Origin: Tannerella sp.
Lineage (GTDB): Bacteria; Bacteroidota; Bacteroidia; Bacteroidales; Tannerellaceae
Reading direction: 5' to 3'
Assembly: GCA_031272455.1 (NCBI GenBank)
Contig: JAISTS010000134.1
Span: 1-46,639, forward strand
DNA: 46,639 nt
The notes beneath the pieces were generated by a model that did no database searches, was not told where the DNA came from, and saw nothing but the letters and a program-made list of their open reading frames with translations. Both the position numbers and the translations under genes were made by a program. Shown piece by piece: positions 7,944 through 18,294 of the stretch; positions within the stretch are counted from its first letter, which is position 1; each line of letters starts with the position of its first letter.

Positions 7944-7995
7944 CACCCCGAAAACGTAAAATTTGAACTTAAAACGAAGATAAAACAATAGTAAA

Positions 7996-8385
7996 ATGCC
8001 TACAATTCAACAGTTAGTGAGAAAAGGCAGGACCCGTCTGGTGGTCAAGGGCAAGTCGCCCGCATTAGACTCATGTCCGCAAAGACGCGGCGTCTGTGTC
8101 CGTGTTTACACGACGACGCCGAAGAAACCTAATTCCGCGATGCGCAAAGTCGCCCGTGTTCGTTTGACGAACCATAAGGAGGTGAACTCGTACATCCCGG
8201 GTGAAGGGCATAATTTGCAGGAACACTCGATAGTGATGGTACGCGGCGGTCGAGTAAAAGACCTCCCCGGCGTACGTTATCATATTGTACGCGGGACGCT
8301 CGACACCGCCGGAGTAGCCGGACGCACACAGCGCCGCTCGAAGTACGGAGCCAAACGTCCGAAAGACGCTGCAAAGAAAAAATGA
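7996..8385 (+). CDS. rpsL: 30S ribosomal protein S12 (uS12)
   Basis: Decoding-centre protein of the small subunit. The 129 residues include TTTPKKPNS at 39-47 and [13 protein letters not shown] at 84-96. Lys43/Lys44 and Lys88 are present, as in streptomycin-sensitive bacteria, and Asp89 is the residue methylthiolated in E. coli. It is the first gene of the long ribosomal operon. Confidence 0.98.
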   Translation: MPTIQQLVRKGRTRLVVKGKSPALDSCPQRRGVCVRVYTTTPKKPNSAMRKVARVRLTNHKEVNSYIPGEGHNLQEHSIVMVRGGRVKDLPGVRYHIVRGTLDTAGVAGRTQRRSKYGAKRPKDAAKKK

Positions 8386-8531
8386 TATTGAGAGTTGATA
8401 ATAAGATGTTTAACTTAAAACAGTTTTAGTTATTTGGATGATAAAAGCAAGGTTGAGTAAATGACTCGGAGGAGCCGTTGAAGACAAAAGAAGGCAACAA
8501 CCAAACGACCGGAACAAAATTAAAAAGACAA
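8386..8531 (+). other. Long rpsL-rpsG spacer
   Basis: The 146-base gap is the longest inside the ribosomal operon. It contains an in-frame but non-homologous extension of rpsG from a TTG at 8478 and a tiny ORF at 8461. In E. coli the equivalent spacer is the S7 autoregulatory site; no convincing matching fold was seen here. Confidence 0.4.
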
Positions 8532-9008
8532 ATGAGAAAGTCAAAACCTAAAAAAAGACAGATCCTGCCGGACCCTGTCTATGGTGATGTGAGGGTTACA
8601 AAATTTGTAAACCATTTGATGTATGACGGAAAGAAAAACACTTCGTACGAGATTTTCTATTCCGCTCTTGAGACCGTAAAGGCGAAATTGCCAAACGAAG
8701 AAAAATCGGCGCTCGAAATCTGGAAAACGGCGCTCGAAAATATAACACCTCAGGTTGAGGTCAAGTCGCGTCGTGTCGGCGGGGCTACTTTTCAGGTTCC
8801 TACCGAGATACGTCCCGACCGTAAGGAATCGATTTCAATGAAAAATCTTATAATGTACGCGCGTAAACGTGGCGGCAAAACGATGTCGGACAAGTTGAGC
8901 GCCGAGATCCTGGACGCATTTAACAACCAGGGCGGCGCGTTCAAACGCAAGGAAGATATGCACCGTATGGCAGAAGCCAACCGTGCATTTGCTTACTTCC
9001 GATTTTAG
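8532..9008 (+). CDS. rpsG: 30S ribosomal protein S7 (uS7)
   Basis: Head-assembly initiator that binds the 3' domain of 16S rRNA. The ATG at 8532 ([19 protein letters not shown]) gives 158 residues, the usual Bacteroidales length; the open frame upstream from a TTG at 8478 has no family similarity. The body includes the conserved [18 protein letters not shown] segment and the C-terminal [19 protein letters not shown] helix. fusA starts 21 bases later. Confidence 0.97.
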   Translation: MRKSKPKKRQILPDPVYGDVRVTKFVNHLMYDGKKNTSYEIFYSALETVKAKLPNEEKSALEIWKTALENITPQVEVKSRRVGGATFQVPTEIRPDRKESISMKNLIMYARKRGGKTMSDKLSAEILDAFNNQGGAFKRKEDMHRMAEANRAFAYFRF

Positions 9009-9029
9009 TATAACGAGAGAAAGAAGAAT

Positions 9030-11156
9030 ATGAGTAAAGTAGATGAGTTACTGAAATTTACCAGAAACATCGGTATTATGGCGCATATCGATGCAGGAAA
9101 GACTACGACATCGGAGCGTATCCTTTTCTACACCGGGCTGACGCACAAAATCGGTGAAGTCCACGACGGCGCAGCCACGATGGACTGGATGGAGCAGGAG
9201 CAGGAGCGAGGGATTACCATCACTTCGGCTGCTACGACTACGTTCTGGAACTGGAGTAACGACAAATATAAAATCAATCTGATAGACACTCCGGGGCATG
9301 TTGACTTCACCGTTGAGGTGGAACGGTCGCTACGTGTGCTCGACGGAGCTGTCGCTACGTTCTGCGCCGTCGGAGGCGTCGAACCGCAATCGGAAACGGT
9401 GTGGCGACAGGCAGATAAATATCACGTCCCCCGTATCGGTTACGTCAATAAGATGGACCGTTCGGGAGCAAACTTCTTTGAAGTAATACGCCAGATAAAG
9501 GAAGTGCTGGGCGCTAATCCCTGCCCGATACAAATCCCAATCGGCGCCGAAGAACATTTCAAAGGAGTGATCGACCTCGTAACAATGAAAGCCATTTTCT
9601 GGCACGACGAAACGATGGGCGCCGAATATTCGGTTGAAGAAATCCCGTCGGAACTCGTTGCCGAAGCCGAAGAATGGCGCGACAAGATGCTCGAAGTGAT
9701 TGCCGAATGTGATGATGCGCTGATGGAAAAATATTTTGACGACCCGTCAAGCATCACCGAAGACGAAATTCACACAGCTATTCGCAAAGGCACCCTGTCA
9801 ATGAAAATAAACCCGATGATATGCGGCTCGTCATTCAAGAACAAAGGAGTGCAGACCTTGCTCGACGCAGTTTGCGCCTACCTGCCAAGTCCTATTGACA
9901 CGCCTGCCATCGTCGGACACGACCCCGAAGATCCTGACAAGGAAATCGTTCGCCATCCCAACTCGGATGAACCTCTGACAGCGCTGGCGTTCAAGATAGC
10001 TACCGACCCTTATGTCGGTCGTCTGTGCTTCTTCCGCGTCTATTCGGGCACATTGTCTGCCGGCTCATACGTGCTGAACACACGTTCGGGCAAGAAAGAA
10101 CGCATCTCGCGCCTGTTTCAGATGCACTCAAACAAGCAAAATCCGATGGAACAAATCGGTTGCGGCGATATAGGCGCAGGAGTAGGATTCAAAGATATTC
10201 GTACAGGCGATACGCTTTGTGAAGAAAATCATCCCGTTACGCTCGAATCAATGGAGTTCCCCGATCCGGTAATCGGTATCGCCGTCGAACCCAAGACCCA
10301 GAGCGACCTCGACCGTCTGGGTGTCGGATTAGCAAAACTTGCCGAAGAAGACCCGACATTCCGTATCGAATCGAACGAAGAAACCGGTCAGACGATAATC
10401 AAAGGTATGGGTGAGCTTCACCTCGAAATCATTATCGACCGCCTGAAACGCGAGTTCAAAGTCGAATGTAACCAGGGACGTCCCCTCGTTTCGTACAAAG
10501 AAGCCATCACAACGCCTGTCGAACTGCGCGAAGTCTATAAAAAACAAACCGGCGGTCGCGGTAAATTTGCTGACATCATCGTCCGCATTGAGCCTAAAGA
10601 CGCTGATTTTGAAGGACATCTGCAATTCGTTGACGAAGTGAAGGGCGGTAATATCCCGAAAGAATTTATCCCGTCGGTACAGAAAGGTTTCGAGAAAGCG
10701 ATGAAGAACGGCGTGCTTGCAGGATATCCGCTTGACAGTATGAAAGTTACCCTCAAAGACGGTTCGTTTCATCCTGTTGACTCCGACCAGCTCTCGTTCG
10801 AGATTTGCGCCATTCAAGCATTCAAAAGTGCAGCCGTCAAAGCCGGTCCGGTGCTGATGGAGCCTATCATGAAGATAGAAGTCGTAACGCCCGAAGAAAG
10901 TATGGGCGACGTGATAGGCGACCTCAACAAACGTCGCGGACAGGTCGAAGGTATGGAATCAAGTCGCACAGGTGCACGCATAGTAAAAGCAAAAGTGCCT
11001 TTGGCAGAGACGTTTGGTTATGTAACAGCCTTGCGTACAATTACATCGGGACGCGCCACGTCGTCGATGCAATTCTCGCATTACGCGCAAGTATCGTCGG
11101 CAATAGCCCGACAGGTACTGACCGAAGTGCAGGGCAGAGTCGATTTAGTGAAATAA
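9030..11156 (+). CDS. fusA: Elongation factor G
   Basis: GTPase that drives translocation on the ribosome. The 708 residues carry the G1 loop AHIDAGKT (18-25), the G3 motif DTPGHVDF near 90 and the G4 motif NKMD near 144, followed by domains II-V with GMGELHLEI in domain III and the [12 protein letters not shown] C-terminal segment. It lies between rpsG and rpsJ; tuf, its usual neighbour in the str operon of proteobacteria, is absent here. Length and order suggest the main EF-G. Confidence 0.98.
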   Translation: MSKVDELLKFTRNIGIMAHIDAGKTTTSERILFYTGLTHKIGEVHDGAATMDWMEQEQERGITITSAATTTFWNWSNDKYKINLIDTPGHVDFTVEVERSLRVLDGAVATFCAVGGVEPQSETVWRQADKYHVPRIGYVNKMDRSGANFFEVIRQIKEVLGANPCPIQIPIGAEEHFKGVIDLVTMKAIFWHDETMGAEYSVEEIPSELVAEAEEWRDKMLEVIAECDDALMEKYFDDPSSITEDEIHTAIRKGTLSMKINPMICGSSFKNKGVQTLLDAVCAYLPSPIDTPAIVGHDPEDPDKEIVRHPNSDEPLTALAFKIATDPYVGRLCFFRVYSGTLSAGSYVLNTRSGKKERISRLFQMHSNKQNPMEQIGCGDIGAGVGFKDIRTGDTLCEENHPVTLESMEFPDPVIGIAVEPKTQSDLDRLGVGLAKLAEEDPTFRIESNEETGQTIIKGMGELHLEIIIDRLKREFKVECNQGRPLVSYKEAITTPVELREVYKKQTGGRGKFADIIVRIEPKDADFEGHLQFVDEVKGGNIPKEFIPSVQKGFEKAMKNGVLAGYPLDSMKVTLKDGSFHPVDSDQLSFEICAIQAFKSAAVKAGPVLMEPIMKIEVVTPEESMGDVIGDLNKRRGQVEGMESSRTGARIVKAKVPLAETFGYVTALRTITSGRATSSMQFSHYAQVSSAIARQVLTEVQGRVDLVK

Positions 11157-11172
11157 TTTAGAAAATGACAAT

Positions 11173-11478
11173 ATGAGCCAGAAAATCAGAATTAAACTAA
11201 AGTCTTACGATTATAACCTCGTCGATAAGTCGTCGGAGAAAATCGTTAAGACCGTGAAGGCTACAGGTGCGGTAGTCAGTGGTCCGATACCACTGCCGAC
11301 GCATAAACGAATATTTACCGTCAATCGCTCGACATTCGTGAACAAGAAATCGCGCGAACAGTTTGAACTCTGTTCCTACAAACGCCTGATTGACATTTAC
11401 AGCTCGACGACGAAGACGGTAGATGCATTGATGAAGCTGGAATTACCCAGCGGAGTGGAAGTTGAAATAAAAGTTTGA
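11173..11478 (+). CDS. rpsJ: 30S ribosomal protein S10 (uS10)
   Basis: The 101-residue protein has the uS10 pattern [14 protein letters not shown] at the start, [17 protein letters not shown] in the middle and [11 protein letters not shown] at the end. It sits in the 30S head and is also the partner of NusB in antitermination. It follows fusA by 16 bases, joining the str and S10 operons. Confidence 0.98.
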   Translation: MSQKIRIKLKSYDYNLVDKSSEKIVKTVKATGAVVSGPIPLPTHKRIFTVNRSTFVNKKSREQFELCSYKRLIDIYSSTTKTVDALMKLELPSGVEVEIKV

Positions 11479-11497
11479 GAATTAAAAACGTAGTGAA

Positions 11498-12115
11498 ATG
11501 CCAGGATTATTAGGAAAAAAAATCGGAATGACATCCGTTTTCAGTGCCGAGGGCAAAAATCTGCCATGCACTGTTATCGAAGTAGGTCCTTGCGTAGTTA
11601 CGCAAATCAAAACGAAGGAAAAAGACGGTTATGAGGCTGTACAGTTGGGCTTTATCGACAAAAAAGATAAGCACACAACGAAACCCGAAGCCGGACACTT
11701 CAAGAAAGCAGGCGTAACCCCCAAGCGACACTTGGCCGAGTTCAAAAATTTTGCGACCTCGTACAACCCCGGTGATGTAATCACGGTGGATCTGTTGAGC
11801 GACGCAGGCTATGTTGATGTGGTAGGCACATCAAAAGGTAAAGGGTATCAGGGTGTTGTACGTCGCCACGGATTTGGCGGAGTAGGGCAGTCAACCCACG
11901 GTCAGCACAACCGCCTTCGCGCTCCCGGTAGTGTGGGCGCATGTTCGTATCCCGCGAAAATATTCAAGGGTACACGTATGGCGGGACAATTAGGCAATGA
12001 ACGGGTAACCGTTCAGAATTTGCAGGTAATCAAGATATTGTCTGAAAACAATCTCTTGCTCGTCAAAGGGTCGGTACCCGGCGCTAAAGGTTCAATCTTA
12101 TTAATTGAAAAGTAA
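11498..12115 (+). CDS. rplC: 50S ribosomal protein L3 (uL3)
   Basis: Early assembly protein that reaches toward the peptidyl-transferase centre. The 205 residues begin [14 protein letters not shown] and contain the long-loop segment with [12 protein letters not shown] and the closing [14 protein letters not shown] motif. The segment where E. coli carries the PrmB-methylated Gln reads VGACSYPAK here, so that modification site is not conserved. Its stop shares one base with the rplD start (TAATG). Confidence 0.98.
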   Translation: MPGLLGKKIGMTSVFSAEGKNLPCTVIEVGPCVVTQIKTKEKDGYEAVQLGFIDKKDKHTTKPEAGHFKKAGVTPKRHLAEFKNFATSYNPGDVITVDLLSDAGYVDVVGTSKGKGYQGVVRRHGFGGVGQSTHGQHNRLRAPGSVGACSYPAKIFKGTRMAGQLGNERVTVQNLQVIKILSENNLLLVKGSVPGAKGSILLIEK

Positions 12116-12744
12116 TGGAACTGAACGTATTAAACATAAAAGGAGAAGAGACGGGACGCAAGGTGCAGCTCGACGACGCAGTGTTCGGAATAGAGCCTAA
12201 CGACCATGCCATCTATCTCGACGTCAAACAGTATATGGCAAATAAACGCCAAGGGACGCATAAGGCGAAAGAACGCAGCGAAGTGTCGGGCAGTACACGC
12301 AAACTCATCCGTCAGAAAGGTGGCGGAGGCGCACGTCGCGGCGACATCAACTCGCCCGTAATGGTAGGCGGAGGACGTGTATTCGGTCCGAAACCCAGAG
12401 ATTACAGCTTTAAGCTGAACAAGAAAGTGAAAGCTCTGGCTCGTAAATCAGCCCTGACGTACAAAGCCAAAGACAACGCAATATTCGTGCTCGAAGACTT
12501 CACGTTTGAAGCCCCGAAAACGAAAGATTTCATTGCAATAGTCAAAGGACTGAACCTCGACGGCAAGAAATCGCTGCTCGTTCTGGCTGAGAACAATGAG
12601 AATATTTTCCTCTCGGCGCGTAACCTTCAGAAATCAAATGTCATAACGGCATCCGAACTGAACACTTACAAAGTGCTCGACACAGCCGGATTAGTATTGA
12701 CAGAAAGTGCACTGGGAGTAATCGAAAAACAATTTAAAGGATAA
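12115..12744 (+). CDS. rplD: 50S ribosomal protein L4 (uL4)
   Basis: Lines the peptide exit tunnel. The 209-residue product has the conserved tunnel-loop segment [21 protein letters not shown] near 62-82, a hot spot for macrolide resistance mutations in other bacteria, and [15 protein letters not shown] after it. The start overlaps the rplC stop by one base, so translation is probably coupled. In E. coli L4 regulates this operon; no matching leader was identified here. Confidence 0.97.
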   Translation: MELNVLNIKGEETGRKVQLDDAVFGIEPNDHAIYLDVKQYMANKRQGTHKAKERSEVSGSTRKLIRQKGGGGARRGDINSPVMVGGGRVFGPKPRDYSFKLNKKVKALARKSALTYKAKDNAIFVLEDFTFEAPKTKDFIAIVKGLNLDGKKSLLVLAENNENIFLSARNLQKSNVITASELNTYKVLDTAGLVLTESALGVIEKQFKG

Positions 12745-12748
12745 GGAG
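12743..12748 (+). promoter_or_regulatory. Shine-Dalgarno site of rplW
   Basis: AAGGAG, 8 bases ahead of the rplW ATG. Such sites are rare in Bacteroidetes, so it stands out. Confidence 0.55.
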
Positions 12749-12756
12749 AAACAGAT

Positions 12757-13050
12757 ATGGGAATAATTATCAAGCCGATAGTTACGGAAAAGCTGACAGC
12801 GATAACCGAAAAGACACCGAACCGATTTGGATTCCGCGTTTCGCCCGACGCCAATAAATTGGAAATAAAGAAAGCCGTCGAAAGCATGTACAACGTCAGC
12901 GTTGTCGATGTCAACACGATGCAATATTCCGGCAAGCGCAAAAGCCGCTATACGAAATCGGGCATTGTCAGCGGACGTCAGACGGCATTTAAGAAAGCAA
13001 TAGTAACATTGAAAGAAGGCGAAGTCATAGACTTCTTCAGTAATATTTGA
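12757..13050 (+). CDS. rplW: 50S ribosomal protein L23 (uL23)
   Basis: The 97-residue protein sits at the exit tunnel mouth and is the docking point for trigger factor and SRP. It has IIKPIVTEKLT at the start, the NRFGFRVSPDANKLEIKKAVE core and the SRYTKSG loop. A Shine-Dalgarno-like AAGGAG lies 8 bases upstream of the ATG. Confidence 0.97.
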   Translation: MGIIIKPIVTEKLTAITEKTPNRFGFRVSPDANKLEIKKAVESMYNVSVVDVNTMQYSGKRKSRYTKSGIVSGRQTAFKKAIVTLKEGEVIDFFSNI

Positions 13051-13056
13051 TAGGAA

Positions 13057-13881
13057 ATGGCAATACGAAAATTGAAGCCCTCGACACCGGGGATGAGACA
13101 CAAGATTATCGGTGCATTTGACAAAATCACTGCAACTGTACCGGAGAAATCGCTCGTAACAGGTAAGAAAAGCAGCGGAGGACGCAACAACACCGGTAAG
13201 ATGACCGTACGTTACATCGGTGGCGGACACAAGCAGCGTTACAGATTTATCGACTACAAGCGAAGCAAAGACGGCGTTCCTGCAACAGTGAAATCCATCG
13301 AGTACGATCCTAACCGTACGTCGCGAATTGCACTGCTGTATTATGCCGACGGGGCAAAAAGCTATATCGTCGCTCCGAACGGACTGGAAGTCGGTCAAAC
13401 AGTGATGTCGGGACAGGATGCCGCCCCCGAAATAGGCAACAGCCTCCCGATGCAGAACATTCCCTTAGGTACGATTATTCACAACATCGAACTGCGTCCC
13501 GGACAAGGAGCCAAGCTCGTTCGCTCGGCAGGCGCGTTTGCACAGTTGACCTCAAGGGAAGGTGATTATGCCGTTATCAAGATGCCGTCGGGCGAAATCC
13601 GCAAAATACTTGCGGCATGCAAAGCCACGATAGGCAGCGTAGGCAACTCGGACCATGCGCTCGAAAAATCAGGTAAAGCCGGACGCTCGCGCTGGCTTGG
13701 ACGTCGCCCGCACAACCGCGGCGTCGTGATGAACCCCGTTGACCACCCGATGGGTGGCGGCGAAGGACGCGCATCAGGCGGACACCCGCGCTCGCGTACA
13801 GGACTTTATGCCAAAGGTCTGAAAACCAGAGCGCCGAAGAAACATTCGTCTAAGTATATACTCGAAAGAAGGAAAAAATAA
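13057..13881 (+). CDS. rplB: 50S ribosomal protein L2 (uL2)
   Basis: Core protein near the peptidyl-transferase centre. The 274 residues include the RNA-binding core and the C-terminal [21 protein letters not shown] segment holding the conserved His. Met replaces the second His found in E. coli (HPHGGGEG), as I recall for other Bacteroidetes. It starts 6 bases after rplW. Confidence 0.98.
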   Translation: MAIRKLKPSTPGMRHKIIGAFDKITATVPEKSLVTGKKSSGGRNNTGKMTVRYIGGGHKQRYRFIDYKRSKDGVPATVKSIEYDPNRTSRIALLYYADGAKSYIVAPNGLEVGQTVMSGQDAAPEIGNSLPMQNIPLGTIIHNIELRPGQGAKLVRSAGAFAQLTSREGDYAVIKMPSGEIRKILAACKATIGSVGNSDHALEKSGKAGRSRWLGRRPHNRGVVMNPVDHPMGGGEGRASGGHPRSRTGLYAKGLKTRAPKKHSSKYILERRKK

Positions 13882-13896
13882 TCTAAATAACACAAT

Positions 13897-14163
13897 ATGA
13901 GTCGTTCGTTAAAAAAAGGTCCGTATATCAATGTGAAATTAGAAAAGAAAGTTCTGGCAATGAATGAGTCCGGAAAGAAAAGCGTCGTCAAGACGTGGGC
14001 GCGAGCTTCGATGATTTCGCCCGATTTCGTGGGACACACCATAGCCGTTCACAACGGAAACAAGTTTATACCGGTGTTTATTACTGAAAATATGGTTGGT
14101 CACAAGCTTGGCGAGTTCTCTCCCACGCGCACATTCCGTGGTCATGCAGGAAACAGGAAATAA
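13897..14163 (+). CDS. rpsS: 30S ribosomal protein S19 (uS19)
   Basis: The 88-residue 30S head protein contains [11 protein letters not shown] at the start and the conserved [19 protein letters not shown] near the end, with the usual length for the family. It forms a complex with S13 near the A-site tRNA. Spacing to rplB is 15 bases. Confidence 0.98.
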   Translation: MSRSLKKGPYINVKLEKKVLAMNESGKKSVVKTWARASMISPDFVGHTIAVHNGNKFIPVFITENMVGHKLGEFSPTRTFRGHAGNRK

Positions 14164-14184
14164 GAATAAAAAGAGCAAACAAAT

Positions 14185-14601
14185 ATGGGTAAAAGAAAAA
14201 GTATATCAGCAGAAGAACTGAAAGAGGCCCGAAAATCCCTCTATTTTGCGAAATTACGCAACGTTCCTTCGTCGCCCCGCAAGATGCGGCTCGTCGTTGA
14301 CATGATACGCGGGATGGAAGTGTTCAGAGCGCTCGGCGTCCTGAAATATTCCAACAAGGAAGCGGCTGCGAAAGTAGAAAAACTGCTGCGTTCGGCAATC
14401 GCCAACTGGGAACAGAAGAATGAGCGCAAAGCCGATAGCGGCGAGCTGTACGTATCGTCGGTCAACGTCGATTGCGCGACAACGCTCAAACGTATGCGCC
14501 CGGCACCGCAGGGACGCGGTTACAGAATTCGTAAACGCTCGAACCACGTAACCCTGTTCGTCGATACAAAGAAAAATAATGAAGTTGAAAGTCAAAGTTA
14601 A
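14185..14601 (+). CDS. rplV: 50S ribosomal protein L22 (uL22)
   Basis: Exit-tunnel protein. The 138 residues include [18 protein letters not shown] near 27-44, the helix [18 protein letters not shown] and the tunnel beta-hairpin [17 protein letters not shown]. An N-terminal extension ([16 protein letters not shown]) precedes the usual fold and is longer than in E. coli (110 residues total). Hairpin changes here cause macrolide resistance in other species; none of the known deletions is evident. Confidence 0.97.
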   Translation: MGKRKSISAEELKEARKSLYFAKLRNVPSSPRKMRLVVDMIRGMEVFRALGVLKYSNKEAAAKVEKLLRSAIANWEQKNERKADSGELYVSSVNVDCATTLKRMRPAPQGRGYRIRKRSNHVTLFVDTKKNNEVESQS

Positions 14602-14606
14602 TACAG

Positions 14607-15353
14607 ATGGGACAAAAAGTTAATCCGATAAGTAATCGTTTGGGAATAATCCGCGGCTGGGACTCTAACTGGTATGGCGGTAACAATTATGGCGACACCC
14701 TGCTTGAGGACTGCAAAATTCGCAAATACCTCAACGCCCGTCTGGCAAAGGCAAGCGTATCGCGCATCGTCATCGAACGCACGCTGAAACTTGTAACAAT
14801 CACCGTCTGCACGTCGCGTCCGGGCATCATCATCGGCAAAGGCGGCTCGGAAGTTGACAAGCTGAAGGAAGAATTGAAAAAAATCACCGATAAGGAAGTG
14901 CAAATAAACATTTTCGAGATCAAACGCCCCGAACTCGACGCTGTAAACGTGGCAACCAACATTGCCCGCCAGCTCGAAGGCAAGATAGCCTACCGCCGCG
15001 CAATCAAGATGGCAATAGCCTCAACGATGCGTATGGGCGCCGAAGGCATCAAAGTGCAGGTGTCGGGACGACTGAACGGCGCCGAAATGGCACGCTCGGA
15101 GATGTATAAGGAAGGACGGACGCCTCTGCATACCTTCCGCGCCGACATCGACTACGCACTGGCTGAAGCGCTTACGAAAGTAGGACTGCTCGGAATCAAA
15201 GTATGGATATGCCGCGGCGAAGTATATGGAAAGAAAGACCTTTCACCCCAGTTCGCTGTTGCGAAAGACTACGGACGCCGCGGCGACGATCGTCCGCAGC
15301 ACGAAGGTCGCGGTGATAAAGGCTTTAAGAGAAGAAGAAACGCGAATCGTTAA
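14607..15353 (+). CDS. rpsC: 30S ribosomal protein S3 (uS3)
   Basis: The 248-residue mRNA-entry protein begins [13 protein letters not shown] and contains the KH-domain loop [20 protein letters not shown] near 70-89. The middle has the conserved [22 protein letters not shown] segment. A basic tail rich in Gly-Arg-Asp (about 225-248) ends the protein. Together with S4 and S5 it forms the mRNA entry channel helicase region. Confidence 0.98.
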   Translation: MGQKVNPISNRLGIIRGWDSNWYGGNNYGDTLLEDCKIRKYLNARLAKASVSRIVIERTLKLVTITVCTSRPGIIIGKGGSEVDKLKEELKKITDKEVQINIFEIKRPELDAVNVATNIARQLEGKIAYRRAIKMAIASTMRMGAEGIKVQVSGRLNGAEMARSEMYKEGRTPLHTFRADIDYALAEALTKVGLLGIKVWICRGEVYGKKDLSPQFAVAKDYGRRGDDRPQHEGRGDKGFKRRRNANR

Positions 15354-15375
15354 ACCGAAAAAAAAGTAAACAAGT

Positions 15376-15810
15376 ATGTTACAACCTAAAAAGACAAAAT
15401 TTAGAAGACAACAGAAGGGCCGTGTTAAAGGCTTTGCTCAACGCGGGAACCAATTGGCTTTCGGTTCGTTCGGCATCAAGTCCTTACAGTATAAATGGAT
15501 AACAGGGCGCCAGATAGAAGCTGCGCGTATCGCCGTAACACGCTATATGCAACGCCAGGGACAGGTTTGGGTCAGGATTTTCCCCGACAAACCTATCACA
15601 CGCAAACCGGCAGACGTACGTATGGGTAAAGGGAAAGGTAATCCGGAAGGATTCGTTGCCTCGGTTACTCCGGGACGTCTTTTATTTGAAATCGAAGGAG
15701 TGTCGTTCGATGTGGCAAAAGAAGCGCTGCGCCTTGCGGCACAGAAGCTGCCCGTAACGACCAAGTTCGTCGTCAGACGCGATTATGATATGCAAAACGA
15801 AAATGTGTAA
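15376..15810 (+). CDS. rplP: 50S ribosomal protein L16 (uL16)
   Basis: Positions A-site tRNA near the catalytic centre. The 144 residues hold [19 protein letters not shown] near 16-34 and the [23 protein letters not shown] region around the Arg that E. coli YcfD hydroxylates. Length is close to the family standard of about 136-144. Confidence 0.98.
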   Translation: MLQPKKTKFRRQQKGRVKGFAQRGNQLAFGSFGIKSLQYKWITGRQIEAARIAVTRYMQRQGQVWVRIFPDKPITRKPADVRMGKGKGNPEGFVASVTPGRLLFEIEGVSFDVAKEALRLAAQKLPVTTKFVVRRDYDMQNENV

Positions 15811-15815
15811 ATGCT

Positions 15816-16013
15816 ATGAAAATTAAGGAAGTAAGAGAACTGAATACTAAAGAACTCGAAGAAAGAATCGACGCTGAAGTAGCAACTTTGAACCAGAAAA
15901 AGATTAATCACAGCATTTCGCCGCTTGATAATCCTTCGCTAATCAAAGAGCAGCGCAGAACAGTAGCCCGCCTCAAAACGGAGCTGAATCAAAGGATACG
16001 AAACAATAAATAA
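15816..16013 (+). CDS. rpmC: 50S ribosomal protein L29 (uL29)
   Basis: The 65-residue two-helix protein begins [18 protein letters not shown], typical of uL29, with the closing helix [12 protein letters not shown]. It sits beside L23 at the tunnel exit. The start lies only 5 bases after rplP, so translation is probably coupled. Confidence 0.95.
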   Translation: MKIKEVRELNTKELEERIDAEVATLNQKKINHSISPLDNPSLIKEQRRTVARLKTELNQRIRNNK

Positions 16014-16023
16014 TTATATCCCG

Positions 16024-16281
16024 ATGGAAACGAGAAATTTAAGAAAAGAACGGACCGGCGTGGTCTTCAGCAATAAGATGGACAAAAGCATCACGGTTGC
16101 CGTCAAGTGGAAAGAGAAACATCCGATATATGGAAAATTTGTCAACAAGACAAAGAAATTCCACGTCCACGACGAGAAAAATGAGTGTAACATTGGTGAT
16201 ACGGTACGAATCATGGAGACGCGACCCTTGAGCAAAACGAAAAGATGGCGTCTGGTTCAAATAACAGAAAGGGCTAAATAA
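16024..16281 (+). CDS. rpsQ: 30S ribosomal protein S17 (uS17)
   Basis: The 85-residue OB-fold protein shows [18 protein letters not shown] near 10-27, [20 protein letters not shown] in the centre and [12 protein letters not shown] near the end. It binds 16S rRNA helices 7 and 11 early in assembly. One base separates it from rplN. Confidence 0.97.
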   Translation: METRNLRKERTGVVFSNKMDKSITVAVKWKEKHPIYGKFVNKTKKFHVHDEKNECNIGDTVRIMETRPLSKTKRWRLVQITERAK

Positions 16282-16282
16282 G

Positions 16283-16648
16283 ATGATACAACAGGAATCA
16301 AGGTTAGTAGTAGCAGACAACAGCGGCGCCAAAGAAGCGTTATGTATTCGTGTACTTGGCGGTACCCGCAAGCGTTATGCCACAGTCGGCGACGTCATCG
16401 TCGTAGCCGTAAAGAGTGTAATCCCGTCGAGCGACGTAAAGAAAGGAGCAGTCTCGAAAGCGATCATCGTCAGGACCAAAAAGGAAATACGCCGTCAAGA
16501 CGGTTCGTACATCCGGTTCGACGACAACGCATGCGTCCTGCTCAATCCGGCGGGTGAATTGAGAGGCAGCCGTATCTTCGGACCGGTCGCCAGAGAACTG
16601 CGTGCGACAAACATGAAGATTGTTTCATTGGCGCCCGAAGTGCTTTAA
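16283..16648 (+). CDS. rplN: 50S ribosomal protein L14 (uL14)
   Basis: The 121-residue protein has [26 protein letters not shown] at the start and [15 protein letters not shown] plus [10 protein letters not shown] near the end, all standard for uL14. It forms intersubunit bridges and is the binding site of the silencing factor RsfS. Confidence 0.98.
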   Translation: MIQQESRLVVADNSGAKEALCIRVLGGTRKRYATVGDVIVVAVKSVIPSSDVKKGAVSKAIIVRTKKEIRRQDGSYIRFDDNACVLLNPAGELRGSRIFGPVARELRATNMKIVSLAPEVL

Positions 16649-16669
16649 ACCGTAAAAACGTTATTTGCA

Positions 16670-16984
16670 ATGAGTAAATATATCAAAAAAGGCGACATCG
16701 TATATGTCAACACCGGCGAGGACAAAGGCAAGACCGGACGTGTCCTGCAAGTGCTCGTCAAGAAAAGCAAGGCTATAGTCGAAGGAGTAAACATGGTATC
16801 GAAGCATACCAAACCCAACGCCAAAAGCCCGCAAGGTGGAATTGAGAAGAAAGAAGCCCCCGTGCATCTGTCGAATCTGAACCTGCTGGACCCGAAATCG
16901 GGCAAACCAACACGTATCGGACGCAAAGAAGTCAAAGGGGAATTAGTACGCTATTCAAAAAAATCAGGGGAGGTAATTAAGTGA
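16670..16984 (+). CDS. rplX: 50S ribosomal protein L24 (uL24)
   Basis: An assembly-initiator of the 50S subunit. The 104 residues contain a KOW motif ([23 protein letters not shown], near 4-27) and the closing [20 protein letters not shown] segment. The stop codon shares a base with the rplE ATG (TGATG), so the two are coupled. Confidence 0.97.
   Translation: MSKYIKKGDIVYVNTGEDKGKTGRVLQVLVKKSKAIVEGVNMVSKHTKPNAKSPQGGIEKKEAPVHLSNLNLLDPKSGKPTRIGRKEVKGELVRYSKKSGEVIK
16967..16973 (+). promoter_or_regulatory. Shine-Dalgarno site of rplE
   Basis: GGGGAGG inside the end of rplX, 10 bases ahead of the rplE ATG at 16984. It supports that start over the GTG at 16981 and the internal ATG at 16996. Confidence 0.6.
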
Positions 16985-17544
16985 TGAGCAGTAATATGGC
17001 AACCCTCAAAAAAGACTATCAGGACAGGATAGTGCCGGCGCTAAAGAAAGAATTTAGCTACACGTCGGTGATGCAAGTTCCTGTGCTGCAGAAAATTGTG
17101 ATCAATCAAGGGCTTGGTATCGCCACGGCAGACAAGAAAATAATCGACGTCGCCATCGACGAATTGAGCACCATAACCGGTCAGAAAGCCGTGGCTACTT
17201 ACTCGAAAAAAGACATTTCTAACTTCAAACTGCGTAAGAAAATGCCGATCGGAGTAAGAGTAACCCTGCGCCACGACCGTATGTACGAGTTCCTCGAAAG
17301 GCTCGTCCGCGTTGCCCTGCCGCGTATCCGCGACTTCAAAGGCATCGAAGGCAAGCTCGACGGAAGGGGCAACTACACGATGGGCATTCAGGAACAAATC
17401 ATCTTTCCGGAAATAAATATTGATAATATTACGAAAATTCTGGGAATGAATATTACCTTTGTAACCTCGGCGCAGACCGACGAGGAAGGCTATGCCCTCC
17501 TGCGCGAGTTCGGTTTGCCGTTTAAGAATATCAAAAAGAATTAA
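16984..17544 (+). CDS. rplE: 50S ribosomal protein L5 (uL5)
   Basis: Binds 5S rRNA in the central protuberance. From the ATG at 16984 it has 186 residues, with [28 protein letters not shown] and [16 protein letters not shown] as family landmarks. The strong Shine-Dalgarno 10 bases upstream and the overlap with the rplX stop support this start; a GTG one codon before is less likely. Full length for the family. Confidence 0.97.
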   Translation: MSSNMATLKKDYQDRIVPALKKEFSYTSVMQVPVLQKIVINQGLGIATADKKIIDVAIDELSTITGQKAVATYSKKDISNFKLRKKMPIGVRVTLRHDRMYEFLERLVRVALPRIRDFKGIEGKLDGRGNYTMGIQEQIIFPEINIDNITKILGMNITFVTSAQTDEEGYALLREFGLPFKNIKKN

Positions 17545-17548
17545 GAGT

Positions 17549-17818
17549 ATGGCAAAAGAATCGATGAAAGCCCGCGAAGTAAAGCGAGCCAAACTTGTGA
17601 ACAAATACGCTGCCAAACGCGCGAAACTCAAGGCTGAAGGCAACTACGATGCTCTGCAGGACCTGCCGAAAAACGCATCGCCAGTGCGCCTTCATAACCG
17701 CTGTAAGCTGACCGGACGCCCGAAAGGATATATGCGTCAGTTCGGCGTCTCGCGCATACAGTTCCGCGAAATGGCTTCGCACGGACTGATACCCGGCGTA
17801 AAAAAATCAAGCTGGTAA
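17549..17818 (+). CDS. rpsN: 30S ribosomal protein S14 (uS14), zinc-free form
   Basis: The ATG at 17549 ([13 protein letters not shown]) gives 89 residues, the long form of uS14. The conserved [20 protein letters not shown] segment has only one Cys, so this is the zinc-independent (C-) version rather than the short CxxC...CxxC type. The open frame extends 19 codons upstream into rplE, but that part has no family similarity. It starts 4 bases after rplE. Confidence 0.96.
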   Translation: MAKESMKAREVKRAKLVNKYAAKRAKLKAEGNYDALQDLPKNASPVRLHNRCKLTGRPKGYMRQFGVSRIQFREMASHGLIPGVKKSSW

Positions 17819-17842
17819 CGTAATATGCAGATAAACAAAATG

Positions 17843-17876
17843 TTAAATATTGTCCCGATAGGCGGGATTAATTTAA
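17843..17876 (+). other. Hairpin in the rpsN-rpsH spacer
   Basis: Outer arms TTAAAT (17843-17848) and ATTTAA (17871-17876) enclose inner arms TCCCG (17853-17857) and CGGGA (17863-17867) with a 5-base loop and a small asymmetric internal loop. It ends 10 bases ahead of rpsH. S8 in E. coli binds a stem with an irregular internal loop to regulate the spc genes, so a regulatory site is possible but unproven. Confidence 0.4.
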
Positions 17877-17886
17877 TTAAAAGAAT

Positions 17887-18282
17887 ATGACAGATCCAAT
17901 AGCAGATTATTTGACAAGATTGCGAAACGCAATCAAGGCGCAACACCGAGTGGTGGATGTGCCGGCATCAAACTTGAAAAAGGAGATAACGAAAATCCTT
18001 TTCGAGAAAGGCTACATACTGAATTTCAAGTTTGTAGATGATGGACCACAGGGCACAATCAAAGTCGCCCTCAAGTATGACCCCGTCAGCAAAGTCAACG
18101 CTATCAAAGCGCTTGAACGAGTATCGACGCCGGGTTTACGCCGCTATGTCGGCTATAAAGACATGCCGCGAGTGCTCAACGGACTCGGCATCGCTATACT
18201 CTCCACTTCAAAAGGAGTGATGACAAACAAAGAAGCTGCCCAAATGCAAATCGGCGGCGAAGTATTATGTTACATTTATTAA
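17887..18282 (+). CDS. rpsH: 30S ribosomal protein S8 (uS8)
   Basis: Central-domain assembly protein. The 131 residues begin TDPIADYLTRLRNA and end with the conserved GLGIAILSTSKGVMTNKEA followed by GGEVLCYIY. The 68-base spacer before it holds a hairpin that may be regulatory. Confidence 0.98.
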   Translation: MTDPIADYLTRLRNAIKAQHRVVDVPASNLKKEITKILFEKGYILNFKFVDDGPQGTIKVALKYDPVSKVNAIKALERVSTPGLRRYVGYKDMPRVLNGLGIAILSTSKGVMTNKEAAQMQIGGEVLCYIY

Positions 18283-18287
18283 GGAGG
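18281..18287 (+). promoter_or_regulatory. Shine-Dalgarno site of rplF
   Basis: AAGGAGG directly after the rpsH stop, 7 bases ahead of the rplF ATG: a near-perfect anti-16S match. Confidence 0.6.
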
Positions 18288-18294
18288 AGAGAAG

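Noticed and set aside
8478..8531. N-terminal extension of S7 from a TTG codon
   Set aside because: Homologues start at the ATG at 8532, and the extra 18 residues have no similarity.
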